Origin: Linanthus parryae | Taxonomy: Eukaryota > Streptophyta > Magnoliopsida > Ericales > Polemoniaceae | Reading direction: 5' to 3' | DNA: 64,000 nucleotides | Assembly (NCBI GenBank): GCA_023055425.1 | Contig: JALGPY010000008.1 | Location: 20,805,359-20,869,358 of the forward strand | Part shown: positions 48,067 to 58,880 of the stretch, one piece after another | Position numbering within the stretch: position 1 is the first letter of the stretch | Layout: every line of letters begins with the position of its first letter | The notes under the pieces: model-generated | Seen by the model: the letters and a program-made list of their open reading frames with translations, nothing else | Database searches by the model: none | Told to the model about the DNA's origin: nothing | Translations under genes and position numbers: made by a program

Positions 48067-51000
48067 TCAGAGCAAATTCTTGATCAAGGAGTCTTGGGGC
48101 TCGAACTGATGGCTCAGCTTCTCTACTTGTTCCACTTCTTGCTTCAATAGCTCGCACCTGGCATTCATCTCATGATAGAGCTTCAGAGCTTCATCAACCT
48201 TTAGCTTTTGCTGCTCCACCTTCTGCTTCTCAGCTGCGAGATTCTGGTGGCCGAGTTTCAAAGTTACGGCTGCGCGAATCAGCGTGACTCTGTTCATAAG
48301 AAATTTGAAACCCAGTCTGCCCTGGACTTTGGTCAGGAGATTTTGGCACATGCCACATAGCAATTCAGCACTCTGGACAGAAATGGTCGCAGGCGTAGCC
48401 GCAGACAGCTGCTCCAAAATCCAAATGGCTTCAGTAAGAAACAGCCTCCTGTCGAAGGGCCCTATCTCCAGAGATCTCACAAACGATTGGGGGTAGGTGA
48501 GGCGCATTCGAACCACCCAGTCTACATCGGTTTGCTTCAAACCTGAAGAGACGTCAAAACTAAGTTATGATGTCAAACTCGCAAGAAAATAATGCAAAAT
48601 GCGAACAGTAAAGCTCTGCTTACCAGTTCCTTCCAGAATCTCATGAAGATGCGCGCTGCCGGGGTGGTCGAAGACTGTCCTCGGTCCATAGCTCTCCTAT
48701 CAGCTGCGAGCTCCAATCTCTCGTAGTCAGGAGGAAGAGTGTAGGCCGCACCTGCTGCGACTGCATTCCCAACCTGCGAGCCCCAAAAGCTCCACGCAGG
48801 AATAGGTGCCTCTGGCTCAGTCATCGCCGGAGGCGAAGGGACAGCCGAAGTCGCTTGGCGAAGGACGCTCTCAGATGCGAAAGCATTAGCAGCACTTGTC
48901 CTTACTTCCTCAGCACCAGTATGGACATCTTCATCCATCAGCACAGCATCTGCTTCAGCATCATCGGAAAGTTCGATGATGTCCTCGAGAGGCTCACTTG
49001 CATGTTCAGCAGCCGCGACAGGCTTCTCGGTATGGGAGCTCGGAATCGGAACATAGGACGCAGAAGGCTGACTTCTCTGCTCCAGCACAGGTTCCTCACC
49101 ATGACCTGCAACATTAAATGCGATGATATGAGGTAACTTGCGCTATAAGTTATTTTGCTATCTTTGCTAAAGCTAAGAGTAAGCACCTCCACGCGAAGGT
49201 GGGATTGAGATGTCTTCATCATACACTAAGGACGTGGAACCATGTCCTATTAGTGTCTCCTCACTAAGCAAGTCTTTAAAAGGAGCGTGACCTGGGATGC
49301 GAAGAAACCAGTCATGAGCCTGTTTCAAGTTGCTCAGGTCTAGCACATGCATATCGCTCAAATATTTACCTGAAGGTTCTCCGCACTTGTCTACTAGCCA
49401 ACGGCGGATGTCAGTCTTTGACACACCATGCTTTAACGCACCCACAATAACATCTCTATAAGTTACTGCGAGATTGAAGATCTCACCTTTATCGCCGCCT
49501 GCGATTTCCTCAAAGTCCGCTTGAACTTGCTCCAGCGCTGCTGCATCCTCTTCCGGAATCACATCTTCTTCCTCTGCCTGGGGAACCACTTCTTCGGGAA
49601 GCTCATCTTCCTCGCTAGCTGGACGCACTAAGTCGTCAACATGCTGCTCTTCGAGGCTCCGCTGTCTCACACGCTCGAGCTCCTCCTCTTCCCGCTGCCT
49701 CCTTCTTTCAGCAGCCTCCGCGGCTGTCTTCCTGGACTCAGCAAGAATGTCCTCGCTTATGGGATCGTCTGGAATGCCAGAATGGGTATCTCTCTTTTGT
49801 CTCTTGGCCAAAAGGCCACCAATGGTCTCATCATCATCATCATCTGCGAAGATATGATTGGTTTAAGAAAAGAAGTGCAAAGAAGTTACGATAATGGGAA
49901 AAGAAATGCGACGGAGGTACCTCCTGATTCTCCCTCATGCATCAAAACTGTTGCTTCTTCTTCTTCATCGCTTTCTTGGGGCTCCTGCCTCTCTTCCTCT
50001 TCCTCTTGGTTGAATGGAACAAAAGACTCAACTGCGAGCTCTTTTCGCACCTTGCTGGGCATGCGACCTTTGCCTTTGTCCTTGATAGAAAGGGGCCTCA
50101 CTGGAGGAGAAGCTGGAGCACTTCTAGGGGAAGAAATCGTAATTCCCTTTTGCCTAGGTCTCTTCACTCTCGGCGCCGCAGTCGCTGGAGGGGACGGGTC
50201 ATCTCCAGGAGGAGACGGAGCCGGAGCATTGTCTATCAGCGAGTCAGCAAAAGCATTCATGACTGCGCGAATCTTTGTTTCGACCTCAGGGTCCATCCTC
50301 CATGCTAGCCGGAACGACTGCTTTTGTCTTCTGGTGGCAACAATGGTGTTAAACAATGATTTGGAGCGATCACCAGATGCGAATCTCCGCACATGACACT
50401 ACAGCAAACAGTACAGAATGAAGGCATCAGCATAAGAAAATCAAAAGGCTTAACGCACGCGGAGAAAATTGCTTACCTCAGCAAATGCCTTGCTATATCT
50501 GACGACATGCGTATCGCCCTTCTTAATTGCGGCGATCTTCTCCTTCAGAATGACATCAGGACACAAGTGGTTCTCGCGATCCAACAGTGAGTAGCAACCA
50601 TACTCAGACTCGCTCAGACTACAATTGGGGCGAAACGGAAAAGAGTTTCTTTTGATCAAGGGAGCTCTACTTGGCTGCGCGGCCGACTCCGTCTCAATCC
50701 TCGTTTGCTGGGCAATCTAGTATGCGAGCCAGTTTTGGGAACAACCACCCTCGCGGGTTCCCGCAGGCTGCTCAAAGGGAAGATTGTTCATGAAGACCGT
50801 CTTGCACTCCTTTGTTAGCAAGCGCTTATAGCACCCTCTGATAATGGACTGGGGCCAGATTGATGGGGCCACCGCATCAAAACCGAACTGAGGAGAAACT
50901 CGAGTGGGGTCAACATCCACGGTAAGCTTTTCATACCTTGGCGCGAGCTCACGAATATGCTCTGCGAGGGCAGGAAGGGAACCTCGCAGACACCAGCAAA

Positions 51001-52341
51001 AGAACTCGCGGTAGCGCTCATGAAAATGCGGTCCCTCTTCGAAGAGAAGCTCTTCTGAGAAGACAATACCTTTAGAGGGGTACAATTTTGGGAACCATCG
51101 CACGTTCTCAATGCGCATGGCATAGGGCCTGGCAGTAAACTCCTTCCGTTTGTCGCATATCAAACTCCAAACGCACTTGGTGTTGCTTGCTCCGAACCAT
51201 CTCACAGCTCTTCCGTCTCGCCTGGGGGACACCACTTGTCAAGTTTGAGAGCATTTGGAGCATAAGACAGCCATCGCTCGAAAACTCACATTGTCAAAAA
51301 GGAAATATTGACAAAAGTCAGTACATCGAGGCGGCCACGCGACTCTTTCGTGGCTAGAACCAGCTGATCAAGCCTATAGTACAGCGTGCCCAAGACCAAG
51401 GGTCCAAGTGCGACTCTCTGGCCAAGGGCGAGCCTCACAGCAAGTGGCAAAACATGGTAGAAGACCCCATCATGGGGGTGACCATCAATCAAGTACCTCG
51501 ACAACCAAGCACAGAGGAAGGCACAAAGGGTCAAGTGATAGCCCTTACCCTCTACATAATTCTCGGCCTCTGGGTTCTCACTCAGGAGCTTCTTAGTGAT
51601 GCTGCTGTTCGCATAGTCTCGGAAGAAGTACTGTAACCATTTGTTCCAGGTGTTCTTCGCAGACGTATCAACCAACTGCCAGTTCGGAAGAGGCTTTGTA
51701 GTGGTCCACCGGGTGGAGATTTTCTTTACCTCTGCTAGGCATTCCTCCATCTGTGTGTATAAAGCAATCTCCGCAGATGTCCTCAAGGGACTCAAAGGGT
51801 CCACTTCGCCCATGGGGGAAAGCTCGTACAGCATTTGAACGTCCTCGAGTGTGGGGGCAGCCTCGAACTCAGCAAAATGGAACGTGTGAGTCGCAGGCGA
51901 GTAACGGGACAGAAGGTCTAGAAGCATGGACTGATCCAGCCTCACGGCAGCACCCTTCATAGCACGAATAGCAAAGTATACGCCGGCTTCATCAAGAGTC
52001 GCGGCGTGATGGTCCAACACGTGGTCAATCCACTCATCCATATAGTCCAATTTCTGGACGAACGCCTGGGTAGAAATCGCAGTATATGGGAAGTGCCCGT
52101 TCTCGATTCCCAATCGAACCACATCCTCGGAACCAATCAACTCGAGCAAGGCTGAGTTAACTGGGCGAGTCAGCGTCAGCAATCGCTCAACTGGGACAGG
52201 ATCAGGCATCCTCTTCGCCTTAACCCTCGCATGGTAGAAATCTTTGCCGCCTAAATAGGGGGCTTTTCGCCACAAGGCCTGCGGAAGGTCGGGTATCTCT
52301 TCATCTTCCTTGACGGGTCTGGTTCCTCTTGTCTTGGCCAT
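48067..52341 (-). pseudogene. antisense six-exon gene with plant mobile domain
   Basis: The exons are 52,341-51,290, 51,221-50,477, 50,398-49,921, 49,843-49,187, 49,105-48,624 and 48,542-48,067. The introns are 68-81 bp, all GT-AG (donors GTGAGT, GTAAGC, GTACCT, GTGCTT, GTAAGC), and phases match at the first four junctions. The product starts MAKTRGTRPVKEDEEIPDLP. Exon 1 has plant-mobile-domain (aminotransferase-like, PF10536) text: SRYSPATHTFHFAEFEAAPT then LEDVQMLYELSPMGEVDPLS. Exon 2 adds VSPQFGFDAVAPSIWP. Exons 3-5 are acidic, Pro/Ser-rich and lysine-patched (KRPRQKG; EEEEERQEPQESDEEEEAT). Exon 6 has a coiled coil (LAAEKQKVEQQKLKVDEALK). Two defects are visible: TAG at 50,719-50,717 in exon 2, and a frame-breaking fifth junction. 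The function is unknown. Its place inside the retroelement suggests capture or co-evolution with it. Confidence 0.85.
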
Positions 52342-52761
52342 TCCTGCGGAAGAGCAAGAAAAAGGGGGGAGAAATACCACACTTCAGTTTGAATTTTGAA
52401 ATTCAAGATCTATGCAAAGGAAGACGAACAGTTTCTGGTATCAATTTCAGAAATCAGGGAGTTGCAAGATCTCATATTGTTGAAGGATTAAAGCAAAAGT
52501 GGGTTCAAAGATCAAAGCCTCTTCACAAATTTCATGGGTTTACAGATTCAACGCAGTTCAAGGCAAACACTGGTATCTTAAATCAAAATTAAACAAGGCC
52601 AACCTTGTTTTCTTGAAGCTTGCTTGGATATGCACAATTGAAGAACACGATTTGCAGTTTTGAACTGGTGATTGATTATCTGAATCTGCTCTCGAAGATC
52701 TCCGGGTACCATTCACTTTAAGAGAAAGAAGTGATGCTTTGCAATAATGGGGGATACAAAG

Positions 52762-52768
52762 TATTTAT
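52762..52768 (-). promoter_or_regulatory. possible TATA box of the antisense gene
   Basis: GGATAAATAC on the minus strand lies about 420 nt upstream of the antisense ATG. It is the best TATA-like site between that ATG and the 3' LTR. This is sequence-only inference. Confidence 0.3.
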
Positions 52769-53015
52769 CCAAAACAATGAAGGGTTGCGTCCTTTCGGTA
52801 GTCGAATCGCAACCGTCACCGTCGAATCGCGCAATCACAGGACAAGCTGACGTCACGCCTAAAACCCTAAAGGCCAGACGGCACGACTCTAGGGGTTTTA
52901 GGTCATAATGACACGCACGGGGGCTGAACTTACCCGTATTTGAATTGGTGCGTGGCAGCAAGGCGTATGTTGGTTTCCGCGCATGGAAGTCTATACAGCT
53001 ATGAGTCTTCACGCG

Positions 53016-53030
53016 CAGAAAGGGGGCTAA
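53016..53030 (+). other. polypurine tract
   Basis: GCAGAAAGGGGGCTAA lies directly before the 3' LTR, where plus-strand DNA synthesis of an LTR element is primed. Confidence 0.85.
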
Positions 53031-53649
53031 TGTAGACAGTGCTTTCTGAGCTGACAGATCTTGGCCACGTGGCAACCATCCAGCACACCATATTGTGCTC
53101 CACACACAATGGATCACCAGCCGAGCTGATCCATGTGGGGGCTGCGAGACAGAGCCCTCGCATACCACTGCACGGGACTTGTAGGGACTTAGTGGTTTGG
53201 AGGCTAGAGTAAGCCCTGTCGCGTGCGAGCCAAGCCCGCACGCGACCTTTAGTAACTGTTTTGAGAGATTTATGGCACGAGCTCCATAAACCCGGTCAAA
53301 CCCGGTCAACCTCGTAACGGTTCCGGTATTCGCGCACCACGTGCTGTAACGGTCCCTATATACTCGGACGAACGTGCCGTTATGGTTAAGCTAATTAAGC
53401 CGCCATCAATGGGCGCATTAACCACACTACAACGGTCATGTTCTCTGCTATATATAGGACGTTACCCTTTCCATACAAAAGGAGAACACACTTGCCATAC
53501 GCGGAAGCTCTGCCAAACCTCTGTCTCTCTCTCAGACATTGCTACTGCCTTACTCTCTCCCTACACACAACCCCTCTCTTCCTGTGCGATCCCTGATCCA
53601 CTACATACGGTGTACACAGAGGTCTCCCCGCCGGAATCTCTTGTGCACA
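53031..53649 (+). mobile_element. 3' LTR
   Basis: 619 bp, from TGTAGACAGTG to TTGTGCACA, almost identical to the 5' LTR. It lacks a 9-bp TCCGGTCAA present in the other copy. Confidence 0.97.
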
Positions 53650-53654
53650 CTAGC
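53650..53654 (+). repeat. right target-site duplication CTAGC
   Basis: This matches 38,555-38,559 exactly. Confidence 0.95.
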
Positions 53655-54450
53655 AAAGCAGGTATGGGGGATTATCATCAAGCCAGAAAAGCCTAGTAAG
53701 TGGACTTCTCAAAGCCAAGTATTTTCGTCAAGCTTCAATTATTGATACTGAGATCTCTCCAAATAGCCAATGCTCTTATGCTTTCTTTAGCTTATTAGCG
53801 CGGCGCGATTTGTAAATTTTGGGGCTCATGTGGAAAGCATGTAATGGCTTAGACATTCGCATTTTCACGGACTGCATTATACCGCGGCATAGCACGTACA
53901 AGGTTTTTACACCTTGTCCACCAGGAGCTAAGAATTTAACAGTGGAACACCTCATAAGCAGCTTAGACATGTCTTCAAACCGGATGTTTTGAGGTAGCTG
54001 CTTGTCCTAGCTGATGTACATATTATTGAGACTATGCAGCTCACAAACGGGCAAGCTAGGGACTCTCTCTTTTGACGCTTCTCGGACGACGGCCACTACT
54101 CCGTTTTGTCATAATATAAAGCCCAATCCATGCGTGATATTGGCGGACCTTCTTCATCTTTGGGTCCAATCAATAGAGATTGGCTTCGCAAGATATGGTC
54201 TTTGGAAGTTCCACCAAAAAATAGTTTACCTGTCGTGGAGATTGTAGCAAAGCTCACAGCCAGTTTCGACGAGGTTATGGGAACGAGGTCTTCAAGTAGA
54301 TACGAGTTGTGTACTGTGTGGCGATGGAGTTCAAACAGAGTAATACATCTTTAGAGATTGTAAGTTTGTTAAAGGAGTTTTCAAAGAAATTTTGGGCCGA
54401 ATCTTCACATCCCACTGTAGGGTTTTGATGCAAGTAACGCCGCGGAATAA
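53650..54450 (+). mobile_element. LINE RT fragment, 3' half
   Basis: The LINE reading interrupted at 38,559 continues: LAKQVWGIIIKPEKP, then in another frame GLLKAKYFRQASIID (53,710), a PRHSTYKVFTPCPPGAKNL stretch (53,885), and the zinc-finger RVT linker WLRKIWSLEVPPKNSLP (54,180) with DCKFVKGVFKEILG near 54,355. Frameshifts and stops are present. Confidence 0.8.
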
Positions 54451-55255
54451 CAAAATTTAATTTTTGATAAAAGCCCTCCACGGATCGCATGGAAGCATTG
54501 ATAACGTGATGAGGGAAGAACGTTTGTGTACCTTAGTTGGTTGTGTGATCACAACGTAGAATGATGTCCACGTCTCTACGGTATCCACACCTTGGATTGC
54601 AAGCGGGAATCCTCCTCCACGTAAAGTGCTAGCTACGGGAAGAAGGAGGCAGAAATATCACGCAAAACAGAGCACCCGACCGTGCGCCACAAAGTGGCCG
54701 ATGGCAAGGATGGGGTGGACGGGTAAGGGTGGCCGAAACCTTGCCTTGTCTCTCACCTTACTTTGTTATTTCACCCAATAATAACACACTTATGAAATAA
54801 TAAGCTAGGGTTGCCCTTATACAGTTAATAACTCTTCATTAACTACATATTTGCCCAATACTAATTATGTCCATACACGGATTAGTCTACCTTGCAAATT
54901 AGTCATACTAACTTTACTTGTGGCTGCGTTTTGATCATCTTGATTAATTAGTCTTACTAATTAATGTCCAAATCCAGTTCAATCAATACGATGTTTGACC
55001 ATGTAGGTTTATACTTAGTTGGTAGTAGCAATTACAAACATAGAGCGGGGTCTAGCAACACATCTATGCCACCCAACTAATAGAAATAGTCAGTGATCTG
55101 ACAAATCATGTGCCCAATGTTACCGCGTTGTATCTATCCATTTGTCTCTATATCCGGATTGGACACGAGACATAATTTTCGCACTCGTATATCCAATCCA
55201 TTGTTTCTCGATCCTGAGAATAGGCTTATCTATACAGATAACATCAATATTTCCA
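54451..55255. other. unassigned, LTR-like AT-rich sequence
   Basis: No gene. Position and composition next to the gag fragment at 55.26-55.57 kb suggest copia noncoding sequence, but no LTR ends were found. Confidence 0.3.
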
Positions 55256-55260
55256 TATTC

Positions 55261-55563
55261 TCATGTTGCTTCTGACATACTGCACTTGAACAGCGCCTTG
55301 GACACTTCATACCGCTCGTGCCTCGTCTGCTCTTGGAAGTGCTGCTTCAAATGTACGATCATATCATACGCCTCCATGTTGTCATGTTGCTTCTGAAGCT
55401 CAGAGCTCATGGTGCAAAGCATGAGACAAGTCACATCATTAGAATCATCCACATGTTTCTGATGTGCCCTTGTAGCGGCAAGAACAACGTCCTCTCCTGG
55501 TGGTTCTGGAATAGGATTGCCTAAGACGTACATTTTCTTTTCTTGCATGAGAACAACTCTCAA
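55261..55563 (-). pseudogene. copia gag (UBN2-type) fragment
   Basis: The minus-strand frame reads VLMQEKKMYVLGNPIPEPPG, then DDSNDVTCLMLCTMSSELQK and NMEAYDMIVHLKQHFQEQTR, the typical gag text of one copia group. It is about 100 residues, cut at both ends, with no zinc knuckle, protease or pol nearby. Confidence 0.75.
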
Positions 55564-55756
55564 CTTTCTATATCAGTCCAATTCTAAACGAACATCTTGA
55601 GCCCTAATTGAGCCGAACTCAAACAAAGTTTTTTCGTTCAACTCGAGTTCGTGTTCAGCTCGTTCAGCAGCCAAGTTAAATGAGCCAAACTCAAACAAGC
55701 GATATTCGGTTTGATTCGGCTCGATTATAGCCCTATTTGGTACATAGTTTTAAGAA

Positions 55757-57157
55757 AAGTTCCTCTCAGTGTTATGGGTTATTGCCTCGGCCCAAATATG
55801 CTCTTTCAATGTTTTTTTTAAATAGTACTACAACTTGTTCATTTTTTTTTTCAAAAGTTGCATATTAAGCAAACCAAACAAAACAACCAGCTCAAAGAAA
55901 TCTTTATCTAACATAACCTTTAGACCATCTGGGGTCTTCCTAACCTCCATTCACCTATTATATTTTTTGTACCAAGTTTAGTAACCCATCTACTTCTAGT
56001 TTTGCACATTTGGGAATCCAACAGTATAAAGATATTAAGTTGCGGCAAAATCTTTGTAATTTCCTCATAATAAACTTCAATTTCCTCGTTGAGTAATCTC
56101 TTTCTAGGGCTTGTTTAACCAAATGTTTGGTTATCATATTCAAAGAGAGCATTTTTCAAACACATGTTCTTGCAGTCCCTGCAAGCATTTACATCAAACG
56201 TTAGAATCTTCATATCCACATTTGGTACAGGGCTTATGTATTGCATTGCATTGCATCAAACGTTAAAATCTCAAACATTATAACTCCTTGTACGCACAAG
56301 TGCTATTTCATTGAAAACTAATTTGTCTGACAAAATTTTAGGTATAATTTAATATAATTTGATGTATGGTAGGGGAGGTGGAAGAAATCACATACAAGGT
56401 CATGTTCAAATTGGTAGTGTTACTGGCCTTGGTTCAATGTCAGATTTGACAATGGTAAGGATATATTGTGTTGCAAAATTGATAGTTTGATTTTTCCCAT
56501 ATCTCATTAAAGAACTGAGACATAAGCCCTATAGAGATCGAAGTAAGCTGAAACAGAAGAAACATAGTGTCACTGGCCTTGCGATCAACGGACATAACAT
56601 AATTTGTCAAAAGTCAATACTAGCCATGCTTATTATATCCAACTTTATTAAAATATGAGATGCTAAATTACCCATTTACTCACAAGGATTTTATGGGTTG
56701 TCGGTGAGTTCATTAATTGCTCTAAACCTACTCGTCGTTCATTACAGAGCAATCGGGTTTGAGAGAGAGAGGGAGACTGATGGACGCTGTGACCTGTGCC
56801 TGATCGATTCACGATTGAAGTTTCGATCTTCAACGAGTAGGAATATATGGTGGTTCGACGAACAACAATTTAGAATCCGTGGTATTTTGTGCGAACTATA
56901 ACTGAACAGCCTATTCGATCTTTGAAGGTTCTCGTTTCTTTCTTGTTGCCGATGGTCTTCCTCGATTGTGAAGTACTACCTCTTGTCTTTCCCTTTCAGC
57001 TTATTTCACTTTTTGACACACTTAATGAAGATTCAAACTGAAGGGGAGTAATTGAAGATTTATCAAAACTAAGGGGTGTAAGTGAAATCACCCAAAAAGA
57101 ACATGAATTGAGCATGTTTGGGCCGAGGCAATAACCCATTGGGCTGAGGGAAACTTT
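55757..57157. mobile_element. 1.4-kb element with about 55-bp terminal inverted repeats
   Basis: The left end AAAGTTCCTCTCAGTG...GGGTTATTGCCTCGGCCCAA and the right end (reverse complement AAAGTTTCCCTCAGCC...GGGTTATTGCCTCGGCCCAA) are about 80% alike over 55 bp. The interior has no transposase frame. A direct copy of the left end lies at 37,720-37,784. A target duplication was not resolved. It is a non-autonomous DNA transposon of unknown superfamily. Confidence 0.55.
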
Positions 57158-57199
57158 CCGATAACTCTCCACCAAATAAGTGCGGGCTCACCTCGGGCT

Positions 57200-58210
57200 G
57201 TATCACCAAGACTACACGAGCTAGGGTGAGTTTGATATGACTTATTTGTAACTTAACTTATAAATTTATGTCAAAAAAGCCTATGACAAAAAATATTAAC
57301 AAAAAAGTTTGAGGTGTTTGGTGAAAGAGATGTTTAAATCCAAAAAGTCAAAAAAATCTTAAAAAACACAACTTTTTTCTAGACTCAATTTTACTATGTA
57401 CTTATAAGTTGGACTCAAACTTTTCATCTTATAAGTCCATACCAAACACTAATTATAAGTAGGCTCCAACTTATAATCCTAAGTTGGCTTCAATTTAGGG
57501 TATCTCCAACCCAAGAGTATTTCCCCCCTACCCTCACTCCCCCTCCCCTCCCCCCTCACCTCACGGGCCCACCATTTTCCTCCTCCCCCTCCCCGAAACA
57601 ACTACTCATCTCTAACCCAGTCCTTTCCCCCCACCTAACAAAAATAATTTTTAATATATATTTAATAATTTAAAAAAATTTATTAATACTAAGAAAAGTA
57701 ATTATGCACAATAAGTGGCGATATTTGCTTTGTATCTGAATACTATTTTTGTATCGTCGTGATTCAATAAATTTGACGCTTTTTTAATCGTGTTTCTAAA
57801 TTTAATAATTATAATTGTTAACTGCATAAAAGATAAGATTTATTAAATTTTGAACAAAATAAGATAACGATGACTTTTCGTAAATATACTTTTCAACAAT
57901 CGTGAGTAATTATTATTTGTTATCAATAATAATAATAAATAAAATATATTAATCATAACAAATATATATGATATAATCATAAAAAAATACTAGGTGTAAT
58001 TAATATTGTCAAATATTGAATTAATTTATCACTCCATGTAGGGGGAGGGGGAGGGGATGTTGAGGAGAAATCCCCCCCTAACCATGCCACACCAAGACAA
58101 AATTTCTCCCCATAACATCCCCTCCCCCTCCCCCTTCCCCCATAGAGTTGGACAACTTATAATCCTAAACTAAAACTGACTTATAAGCTGCCTATAAATC
58201 ATACTACCAA
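57200..58210. mobile_element. nested MITEs (TTATAAGT type with CCCCTCCCC element inside)
   Basis: The outer ends carry inverted TTATAAGT / GTTTGGTA motifs (about 57,230-57,480 and 58,145-58,215). Inside, 57,498-58,152 has inverted C-rich ends (TCTCCAACCCAAGAGTATTT on the left, CCCCCATAGAGTTGGA on the right) typical of small Harbinger-like MITEs. The middle is AT-rich and noncoding. Exact borders are not certain. Confidence 0.45.
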
Positions 58211-58691
58211 ACACTATTATAGGTAGTTTTAAATTTGGCCCATCGATCCACTCACCTCGTTCTCAGCTTAACCTTTGTTCGTGAGACCCCATCTGGTAAC
58301 GACCATCTATATCTTCCCTTTTCTCTCTGTAACTCTCCCTCTCAATTGAACTGGGGTTGCAGATTTGGCTTGGCTTGGCTTATAAAGCAGGAACACAGGA
58401 AAAGATCTGAGCTGGCTGAAGGGTACTATCTTAATCCACCCCTCCTTAATCTCCTAGATGTTAGATGGTAAAAAAGACAAATCTTTGCATATAAACGATC
58501 TTGTTGTTGGTCATTCGTTTGATTACTTTTTGTTTTTCAAGATAATTTTTTGAGGCTCTAGCTCAAATCCAGTTTTTATGCTACCGTAGCATAAAAACGG
58601 TGTTTTTGGTCGCAGTTTACAGATTGTTTATGAATCTATGTTTCAATCCCACCATTAGCTTAAATTCTGATTACCTGACAACTAAAAAGCA

Positions 58692-58712
58692 AATATATAT
58701 ATATATATATTT
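58692..58712. repeat. AT dinucleotide microsatellite
   Basis: ATATATATATATATATAT followed by a T run. Confidence 0.8.
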
Positions 58713-58853
58713 TTTTTTTTCAGTTTAAATTTTCCGCCTTTTTCCTTTATTTACAACTTTTTTATTTCTTAGTTGCCTTTTGCAGATTGTTTATTTATTA
58801 CTCCATCACTATAATCAGAAGAAGTAGGGGAGGAGGAGGATTATTGAATCAAG

Positions 58854-58880
58854 ATGGCCAAGAGGGCGAGAATTGCCAAG
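58854..58880 (+). CDS. short first coding exon MAKRARIAK, inverted copy
   Basis: The ATG at 58,854 opens nine codons, ending AAG before GTTAGA in phase 0. It is an inverted copy of the exon at 36,654-36,628, and its upstream leader is also shared. The downstream copia-derived sequence gives no continuation, so it is most likely non-functional. Confidence 0.35.

Larger units (their letters stand above)
38560..53649 (+). mobile_element. complete 15.1-kb Ty3/gypsy element, Tat-like group
   Basis: LTRs of 626 and 619 bp, a CTAGC duplication, a primer-binding site, gag-protease and pol (RT, RNase H, second RNase H, integrase) define one insertion of 15,090 bp. The second RNase H upstream of integrase is the mark of the Tat group (Tat, Ogre, Retand, Grande). 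About 8 kb between pol and the 3' LTR holds a tandem array and an antisense multi-exon gene. LTR differences are about four substitutions, one 9-bp indel and two 1-bp indels, so the insertion is recent. Pol has one in-frame stop. Confidence 0.97.

Noticed and set aside
49641..50396. 251-residue plus-strand ORF rich in Leu/Ser
   Set aside because: It is the complement of exons 3-4 of the antisense gene. It crosses that gene's intron and has no domain.
50660..50760. A hidden intron removing the exon 2 stop of the antisense gene
   Set aside because: The only GT...AG pair around the stop would give an intron of about 44 nt and put the downstream frame out, hitting another stop.
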